DNA of 5,621 nucleotides from Pseudomonadota bacterium (lineage in GTDB: Bacteria > Pseudomonadota > Gammaproteobacteria > Burkholderiales > Sulfuricellaceae), in the NCBI GenBank assembly GCA_021783895.1, contig JAJXTJ010000101.1, positions 1 through 5,621 on the forward strand. The letters run 5' to 3'. The notes under the pieces are model-generated. The model did not search any database. It saw only the letters and a program-made list of their open reading frames with translations, and was not told the DNA's origin. Positions 1 through 5,621 of this stretch are shown piece after piece (the first letter of the stretch is position 1; the number at the start of each line of letters is the position of its first letter). A program made the translations under genes and the position numbers.

Positions 1-433
1 CATGTCCCTCGAACATTCGCGCGAAGATATCTTCCGTGCTTTCCTAGAAGGTGTGGCGCTGAATACGCGCTGGATGCTGGAGCCGTTCGCGCGCTTGCTC
101 GGACGCGACGTCGGCACGATCACCGCCGTCGGCGGAGGCGCGCAGTCGGACGTGTGGTGCCAGATCATGGCCGACGTCACCGGTCAGCCGATACGGCAAC
201 TCGAAAGTCCGATACAAGCCAACGCCATCGGCGCGGCCTTCATCGCCGGAGTGGGTATGGGCGCTTTGCGCTTCACCGACTTGGGCCATCTGCGACGTGC
301 TCGCCACACATACGAGCCATCCGGCGCATTACGTCGTCTCTATGACGACAAATTTGAAACCTTCAAAGAGGTGCGCACGCGGCTGGCACCGCTTTACCAC
401 CGACTCAACAAGCCGCAAAAGGGGCACCTATGA
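1..433 (+). CDS. FGGY-family carbohydrate kinase, C-terminal part (5' end outside window)
   Basis: This is the C-terminal ATPase-lobe portion of an FGGY sugar kinase of the xylulokinase type, which transfers phosphate from ATP to a sugar or polyol in the cytoplasm. About 143 residues are visible of a family that is usually near 500, and the reading frame runs off the left edge. The Met at base 2 is therefore probably internal. The family signature is clear: a helix around FLEGVALNTRWMLE, then the adenosine-binding loop AVGGGAQSDVWCQIMADVTG (visible residues 42-61), then the stretch ANAIGAAFIAGVGMGAL (73-89), which corresponds to the usual 'EA.ALGAA..A..G.G' block. The stop codon overlaps the aldolase start (ATGA, 430-433), so the two are translationally coupled. 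The kinase probably makes the phosphorylated substrate for that aldolase. The substrate itself cannot be told because the sugar-binding N-terminal lobe is missing from the window. Confidence 0.9.
   Translation, partial: MSLEHSREDIFRAFLEGVALNTRWMLEPFARLLGRDVGTITAVGGGAQSDVWCQIMADVTGQPIRQLESPIQANAIGAAFIAGVGMGALRFTDLGHLRRARHTYEPSGALRRLYDDKFETFKEVRTRLAPLYHRLNKPQKGHL
417..424 (+). promoter_or_regulatory. Ribosome binding site of the class II aldolase
   Basis: AAAAGGGG lies inside the end of the kinase gene, 5 nt before the ATG at 430. It is a reasonable purine-rich Shine-Dalgarno and supports the overlapping ATGA start. Confidence 0.5.
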
Positions 434-1074
434 ACACGTTAAAGATTCGCCAGACCATCGTTGATCTGTGCGTCGAATTATCGCGGCGCGGCTATCTGGC
501 CGGTACCGGCGGCAACGTTGCGTTGCGTGTGGATGCCGAACATTTTGCCGTCACTCCCTCGGCTACGGACTACCTGACTATTAGCGCCGCCGACATCTGC
601 GTCGTGCGCCTGTCGGATCTGGAATGCATCAAAGGCGAACGGGCACCCTCGGTAGAGACCGGTCTGCACGCCCGCGTCTTGCGCCGCCGCTCCAATGTGC
701 AATGCAGCATCCACACCCACCAGCCAGTCGCGAGCGCCTGCGCTCTGCTGGGAGAATCGCTGGTCGTTGATGACCCCCAAGCGCGCGCTGTCATCGGCCG
801 ACGCGTGCCACTGATCGGTTATATGCCTTCCGGCACCAATCTTCTGGCAGGCATGGTTGAACGTGCAATCGATCCGTACATAAACGCCTATCTCATGCGC
901 AACCACGGCGTGCTGTGCTGCGGGGCGAGCCTCGAAGCCGCCGTGCAAGCTGTCGAGGAACTTGAGCGCGTGGTGTATCGGCACCTGTTCACCCGTATTT
1001 CCGTCCGCGCGGCTGCTGAACCCAAGCGGGCGGCAGCATTGCAGCGCGTGCTCGCGGCGGCAGAGCTCACATAA
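430..1074 (+). CDS. Class II aldolase/adducin-family protein (FucA/AraD-like)
   Basis: This 214-residue protein has the usual length for the zinc-dependent class II aldolase family (L-fuculose-phosphate aldolase, L-ribulose-5-phosphate 4-epimerase, methylthioribulose-phosphate dehydratase). All key elements are present. The phosphate-binding loop is TGGN (26-29, family S/T-G-G-N) and a second loop is VTPS (41-44). The catalytic acid is probably E76 in SVETGLH, and the zinc ligands are H95 and H97 in HTHQ plus H159 in RNHG. It is therefore expected to be an active cytoplasmic metal enzyme acting on a phosphorylated ketose or polyol, most likely the product of the kinase it overlaps by 4 nt. 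Whether it cleaves, epimerises, dehydrates or decarboxylates cannot be decided, because members with these same motifs do all of these. A shorter paralogue-like gene without the metal site lies at 2611-3249. Confidence 0.88.
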   Translation: MNTLKIRQTIVDLCVELSRRGYLAGTGGNVALRVDAEHFAVTPSATDYLTISAADICVVRLSDLECIKGERAPSVETGLHARVLRRRSNVQCSIHTHQPVASACALLGESLVVDDPQARAVIGRRVPLIGYMPSGTNLLAGMVERAIDPYINAYLMRNHGVLCCGASLEAAVQAVEELERVVYRHLFTRISVRAAAEPKRAAALQRVLAAAELT

Positions 1075-1134
1075 CGAATCTGCCTTAACAGTCCTTTACA
1101 AACACAGACTCTCCAACCAACTCGGTAAATCATC

Positions 1135-2607
<1,473 letters not shown>

Positions 2608-2610
2608 ACC

Positions 2611-3249
2611 ATGAGTCTCCAAGACGACATGAAATTCAAATGGCTGGCCACGCGAGATCGCCTGGTTGCCAAGGGTCTGCTCGGCAACGTGGATGACTCC
2701 TTGTCAGTGCGTTGTCCGGCTGCGGCGTTAATGTGGCTGGGGGCGGTGGCCGATGTCGAACCGAAACTGGTGCAGTGGAGCGAACCGCCCGCAAGCGAAA
2801 TGGCAGCTGTGCATGCCAGGATTTATGCTTGCCGCAGCGATGTCGGCGCCATTGCCTGGGGCGGCGGGCCGCTCGGCACCTGCCTCGCGGATTTCGGCGG
2901 CCTACTGCCGCAAGTGTTCGATGAGCAAGCCCGCCACATCGGCCCCATGGCACCCGCTGTCGCGCAGTACGTGGAGATCGAGAGCGCGTTGCACAAGGGC
3001 GGCAACGCGCTGATCTGGCGCGGCCTCCCTCTATGTCTGGGAATAACGAGCACACGCATGGCACTGAACGCGGAACTGTTTGAAAAATGCGCGAAGGCTT
3101 ATGTGCTGGCGGCAGCCACGGGAGGGCGTGTCAAAAAGTTGCCCTGGCTGGTGCGTTACATCGCCAATTCTCGGCTATATAAAGACGAGCGCCGCGCGAG
3201 GGAAGCGTTCGGGCGCGGTGAATTACCGATAGAGAGTCGCGGTTATTGA
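2611..3249 (+). CDS. Class II aldolase-fold protein lacking the metal-binding histidines (probable pseudoenzyme)
   Basis: This 212-residue protein matches the class II aldolase/adducin fold in outline. It has an N-terminal helix and loop LVAKGLLGNVDDSLSVR (18-34, compare 'L...GL..GSGGNIS.R'), then SEMAAVHARIYACR (62-75) with the conserved Glu at E63. Next comes GAIAWGGGPLGTCLA (79-93), then a QVFDEQARHIG block (101-111) and NALIWRGLPLCLG (132-144) followed by an EKCAKAYVLA helix. The zinc-site positions are gone: HTH reads W83-G84-G85, and the RNHG loop reads R-G-L-P. The only histidines (H68, H109, H128) are elsewhere. The glycine-rich phosphate loop is also degraded to GNVDDS. It starts 3 nt after the aminotransferase stop and is surely co-translated with it, ending in tandem TGA TGA. 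It could be a regulatory or scaffold subunit, or an enzyme with metal-free chemistry. The family assignment comes from pattern matching at low identity. Confidence 0.72.
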   Translation: MSLQDDMKFKWLATRDRLVAKGLLGNVDDSLSVRCPAAALMWLGAVADVEPKLVQWSEPPASEMAAVHARIYACRSDVGAIAWGGGPLGTCLADFGGLLPQVFDEQARHIGPMAPAVAQYVEIESALHKGGNALIWRGLPLCLGITSTRMALNAELFEKCAKAYVLAAATGGRVKKLPWLVRYIANSRLYKDERRAREAFGRGELPIESRGY

Positions 3250-3292
3250 TGAGGTTTCCATAATTGGCGACAACACGCGAAATCTGCTACCT

Positions 3293-3404
3293 CGTCATTC
3301 CGACGAAGGCCGGAATCCAGCGGGTTTGTTCAACATGCTTTTAGCTTTTGTCCCGCGCTGCGGAAGTATTTTTCTGACTGGATTCCGGCCTTCGCCGGAT
3401 AACC
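3293..3404. repeat. MITE/REP-like element with long terminal inverted repeats
   Basis: The arms at 3300-3320 and 3378-3398 are complementary over 21 bp with a single A-C mismatch (3303/3395). The core of the left arm is GAAGGCCGGAATCCAG and the right arm carries CTGGATTCCGGCCTTC. Outside the core the complementarity continues imperfectly (CGTCATT on the left, ATAACCA on the right, with a gap). The 57-nt centre contains a smaller GCGGG/CCCGC pair (3320-3324 with 3352-3356) and a T5 run (3369-3373). This arm sequence is a familiar dispersed repeat in proteobacterial genomes. The element is non-coding, has no transposase, and would form a long hairpin in RNA. The left flank looks more complete than the right. 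Confidence 0.75.
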
Positions 3405-3444
3405 ATCGACTAAGCTGGCGTTGTTTGCCAGCTTAGTCGAATGG
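3403..3444. terminator. Strong stem-loop, possible terminator or mRNA-end hairpin
   Basis: A perfect 14-bp stem (3406-3419 with 3427-3440, arm TCGACTAAGCTGGC) encloses a 7-nt loop GTTGTTT. It extends by three more pairs (CCA 3403-3405 with TGG 3442-3444) if A3441 bulges. It lies about 160 nt past the end of the left operon and would suit transcript termination or 3'-end protection. No T-run follows on either strand, so it is not a canonical intrinsic terminator. It abuts the right arm of the inverted-repeat element. Confidence 0.4.
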
Positions 3445-3537
3445 CTAGTAGTTCTATCAATGACGGTAGTTCACAAATTTTGCGTAATGAATTAGGGAAA
3501 GATCAATAGAAGTATTTGCGGACCAAAATAAAACAAG

Positions 3538-3544
3538 AAGGAGG
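3538..3544 (+). promoter_or_regulatory. Strong ribosome binding site of the MFS-SDR gene
   Basis: AAGGAGG, a near-perfect Shine-Dalgarno, ends 9 nt before the ATG at 3554 and fixes that start. It is much stronger than the signals in front of 1135 and 2611. Confidence 0.8.
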
Positions 3545-3553
3545 AGCTCCAGC

Positions 3554-5491
3554 ATGCAACCCGTTTCGTCGTCGCCGTATTCTTTCCGCCAGATCGCATC
3601 AGCCTTGCTGATCGGCTCCGTCGCCCTGCTCATACTGGGAGTCCAGCCCATCTTGTTGGGCGAGCTCGTCACTCTCCACGTCATCACCATGGAAGGGGTC
3701 GGCATCATCGCCATGGGCGAGATCGTCACTCTGGGACTGGGCGTGGCCTTGGGCGATGCACTGCTGCCGTTGTCCCGCTACCGGTCCATTACTGCTATCG
3801 CCGCACTGCTGGCAGCAGGTCTCGACATCGTCACGTGCTTCGCTGCGGGCGATCACCAGATGATCGTATTGCGGGCGGCTGCCGGTCTGGCGGAAGGTGT
3901 GCTGGTCTGGGTTGCCACCAGCGTAGTCGTTCGCAGTTACAAACCCGATCGCCTCGCTGCCATCTTCATGGTGGTGCAGACCCTGGCCCAAACCAGTGTT
4001 GCTGCAATGCTGGCTGCATGGATCGTTCCTGTTGCCGGTTGGAAGGGAGGTTTCCTGGTAATGGGACTGCTCACCGCACTCACCGCCATCCTTGCCTTAC
4101 GCCTGCCCACCGGCCTCACACCGCTTACACCGCCGACCGATACGAAGTTCAAATGGTCGGCCGTCGCCGCATTGCCACTGCTCGTCGCCTTCCTGCAATT
4201 GGCAGCGCTAGGTTCGCTCTGGGCATATCTGGAACCTATCGGCCTTGACCGCGGCTTCGATGCGCAGGGCGTGCAAACCGTCATCTCGGAAGTCCTGTTC
4301 ATGCAAATGGTGGGCGGTACCGTTGCCATCTGGCTGGTGCGGCGCCTCGGCATCGCCATCACGCTGCTCACGGGAGGCATGGTAATTGCCACCATCGCAG
4401 GCAGCATCTACATGTTGCCGAAAGGCGCTCATTTTGAATTCACTTTGCTCTGCGCCGTCTTTGGTTTTGCCTGGTTGTTCCTGATGCCATTCCATGTGGC
4501 CCTGGCATTCCGCGCCGACGCCAAAGGCCGGGTGGCCGTGCTCGTGCCTGCGGCGCAACTGCTGGGCTCGGCTTTCGGCCCGCTCATCGCGTCGCTGGTG
4601 GTGACGGGCGACGACGCAACACCGGTGCCTATTGTGAGCATATGTTTCGCCATGAGCATGGTTGTGCTGCTGCTATTCGCACGCAAACGCTGGATGCACT
4701 CGGAGCCCTTGCCTGAAGAAAGTTTCAGCGGCAAGGTGGTGCTGGTGGCTGGCGCCTCGTCCGGCATGGGTCGCGCCTTTGCCCTGCGGCTGGCCGGTGA
4801 AGGCGCGCGCATCGTCGTGACGGCAAGGCGCCGCGAGCGGCTGGATACGCTTGCCGCCGAGATAGAACGGCGCGGCGGCCGTTGCCTGGCCCTGGCCGCC
4901 GATGCGGAGAACCCCGACGATGCGGCACGTGTGGTCGCCTCAAGTGTGGAAAAATTCGGCCGCATCGACCTGGCTCTCCTCAACGTGGGCGGTGCACCGG
5001 CCATCGACTTGCGCAAGATGAATGCCCGCGAGGTCACGGCCTACATGCGTTCAAACTACGACACGGTTGTGAATTACCTGTTCCCCATACTTGAGCAGAT
5101 GCGCAAACAACAAGACGGCATCGTGGCCCACACCAACTCGCTCGCGGGCTTCCTCGGCGTGCCGCTGCAGGGGCCTTACTCCGCAGCCAAGGGGGCGCTG
5201 CGTTTGCTGTTCGATACCTGCCGCATCGAGTTTGCTCCTTACGGCGTCCGCTTCGTTTCAATCTACCCCGGCTTCGTCGCCACGGAAGCCACGGCCAACG
5301 ACGGCATGCCCGCGCCGCTGGAAATCTCCGAAGAGGCAGCGGTGGATCACATCGTGTTCGCGCTGCGCCATGAACGATCGGATTACATGTTCCCCTGGAC
5401 GCTGCGTTGGCTGGTCAGATTGGCCGCCGTGCTGCCCAAACCGGTCACCAACTGGATTCTCCATTTTGAAGTTCCGTCACTAAAGGAGTAG
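3554..5491 (+). CDS. MFS transporter-short-chain dehydrogenase (SDR) fusion protein
   Basis: This is a 645-residue two-domain protein. Residues about 10-375 are hydrophobic with roughly 12 predicted membrane helices in a 6+6 pattern. The break is the more polar stretch PTGLTPLTPPTDTKFKW before helix 7, and a basic ARKR (376-379) closes the last helix, typical of the major facilitator superfamily. After a short linker (380-390) comes a complete classical SDR domain. It has the nucleotide loop G400-ASS-G404-M-G406, VVTARRR (basic residues suggest NADPH), NVGG (477-480, in place of the usual NNAG), and the catalytic tetrad N501, S529, Y542 and K546 with normal spacing. An even helix number puts the dehydrogenase in the cytoplasm. 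It may reduce or oxidise the compound that the membrane part moves. Direction of transport and substrate are unknown. A strong Shine-Dalgarno starts it, and it overlaps the ribosome site of the next gene. A frameshift-made fusion is unlikely since one clean frame spans both domains. Confidence 0.88.
   Translation: MQPVSSSPYSFRQIASALLIGSVALLILGVQPILLGELVTLHVITMEGVGIIAMGEIVTLGLGVALGDALLPLSRYRSITAIAALLAAGLDIVTCFAAGDHQMIVLRAAAGLAEGVLVWVATSVVVRSYKPDRLAAIFMVVQTLAQTSVAAMLAAWIVPVAGWKGGFLVMGLLTALTAILALRLPTGLTPLTPPTDTKFKWSAVAALPLLVAFLQLAALGSLWAYLEPIGLDRGFDAQGVQTVISEVLFMQMVGGTVAIWLVRRLGIAITLLTGGMVIATIAGSIYMLPKGAHFEFTLLCAVFGFAWLFLMPFHVALAFRADAKGRVAVLVPAAQLLGSAFGPLIASLVVTGDDATPVPIVSICFAMSMVVLLLFARKRWMHSEPLPEESFSGKVVLVAGASSGMGRAFALRLAGEGARIVVTARRRERLDTLAAEIERRGGRCLALAADAENPDDAARVVASSVEKFGRIDLALLNVGGAPAIDLRKMNAREVTAYMRSNYDTVVNYLFPILEQMRKQQDGIVAHTNSLAGFLGVPLQGPYSAAKGALRLLFDTCRIEFAPYGVRFVSIYPGFVATEATANDGMPAPLEISEEAAVDHIVFALRHERSDYMFPWTLRWLVRLAAVLPKPVTNWILHFEVPSLKE
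5482..5488 (+). promoter_or_regulatory. Ribosome binding site of the epimerase-like gene
   Basis: AAAGGAG sits within the last codons of the MFS-SDR gene and ends 8 nt before the ATG at 5497. It indicates co-transcription and probably coupled translation. Confidence 0.7.
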
Positions 5492-5496
5492 ATAAC

Positions 5497-5621
5497 ATGC
5501 AAACCGTACTTGTCACCGGAGGCTCCGGATTCGTGGCTTGCCACCTCGTTCAACAACTCCTCGATGCCGGCTATACAGTCCATACCACGGCCCGCAGCCT
5601 GTCCAACGAAAGCAAGCTGCG
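5497..5621 (+). CDS. NAD(P)-dependent epimerase/dehydratase (extended SDR), N-terminal part (3' end outside window)
   Basis: Only the first 41 codons are visible before the right edge. They begin MQTVLVTGGSGFVACHLVQQ, the Rossmann strand and nucleotide loop of the extended SDR / NAD-dependent epimerase-dehydratase family. The loop is T7-G8-G9-S10-G11-F12-V13-A14. The last glycine of the usual GxxGxxG is alanine, as in some dihydroflavonol-reductase/cinnamoyl-CoA-reductase-like members. The second strand is followed by TARS with R33, which points to NADP(H) rather than NAD(H). The gene starts 5 nt after the MFS-SDR stop and has its own Shine-Dalgarno, so it belongs to the same transcript. It may act as a carbonyl reductase or sugar epimerase in the pathway; the catalytic YxxxK lies outside the window. 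Confidence 0.85.
   Translation, partial: MQTVLVTGGSGFVACHLVQQLLDAGYTVHTTARSLSNESKL

Larger units (their letters stand above)
3250..3553. other. 304-nt intergenic region with repeats and 5' leader of the MFS-SDR gene
   Basis: There is no credible gene here. From left to right it holds about 40 nt of plain sequence, a MITE/REP-like inverted repeat (3293-3404), a separate strong stem-loop (3403-3444), and an AT-rich leader of roughly 100 nt that should carry the promoter of the downstream gene. In the leader, TTCACA (3470-3475) and TAATGA (3485-3490, preceded by TGCG) resemble promoter elements. Their spacing is wrong for a sigma-70 pair, so no promoter is called. The gap and its hairpins separate the left operon from the right one. 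Confidence 0.6.

Noticed and set aside
3353..3373. Small hairpin CCGC-GCT-GCGG followed by AAGTATTTTT as an intrinsic terminator
   Set aside because: The stem is only 4 bp and the T-run is offset by several bases. It lies inside the inverted-repeat element, so it is too weak to call.
3293..3444. CRISPR array or tRNA gene in the intergenic region
   Set aside because: The repeats are inverted, not direct and regularly spaced, and no cloverleaf or conserved T-loop sequence is present.
3470..3490. Possible sigma-70 promoter (TTCACA and TAATGA) before the MFS-SDR gene
   Set aside because: The two boxes are only 9 nt apart and no other well-spaced pair stands out, so no promoter is called.
3457..3729. 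Minus-strand frame covering part of the intergenic region and the start of the MFS-SDR gene
   Set aside because: Most of it lies antisense to the first MFS helices, its translation shows no family signature, and I saw no ribosome site for it.

Overview
The window looks like an accessory metabolic locus from a GC-rich proteobacterium, probably a betaproteobacterium. This rests on high GC at third codon positions, Shine-Dalgarno-led genes packed on one strand, and a dispersed-repeat type (GTCATTCC...GAAGGCCGGAATCCAG) that is common in that group. The lineage is an inference, not a measurement. All six genes read on the + strand; two are cut by the window edges.

Left block (1-3249), a probable operon: the C-terminus of an FGGY-family sugar kinase overlaps by ATGA with an intact class II aldolase. 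After a 60-nt gap comes a PLP-dependent class III aminotransferase of the glutamate-1-semialdehyde aminomutase (HemL) type. Three bases after it lies a second, shorter class II aldolase-fold protein that appears to have lost all its metal-binding histidines. Middle (3250-3553): a 304-nt AT-richer gap without a gene. It holds a MITE/REP-like inverted repeat, a separate perfect 14-bp stem-loop, and the leader of the next gene. Right block (3554-5621): a 645-residue fusion of a 12-helix MFS transporter with a cytoplasmic short-chain dehydrogenase, followed with a 5-nt gap by the start of an extended-SDR (NAD-dependent epimerase/dehydratase) gene.

Read together, the genes suggest phosphorylation of a sugar or polyol, retro-aldol or dehydratase chemistry on the phosphorylated product, PLP-dependent amino transfer, and one or two NAD(P)H-dependent carbonyl reductions, coupled to transport across the inner membrane. 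The substrate cannot be read from the sequence. The combination does not match a textbook catabolic operon that I recognise, and it could be a small biosynthetic pathway for an amino-polyol or similar compound. The most distinctive points are the MFS-SDR fusion, the metal-site-less aldolase paralogue beside an active-looking one, and the HemL-like enzyme lacking the usual carboxylate-binding arginine motif.
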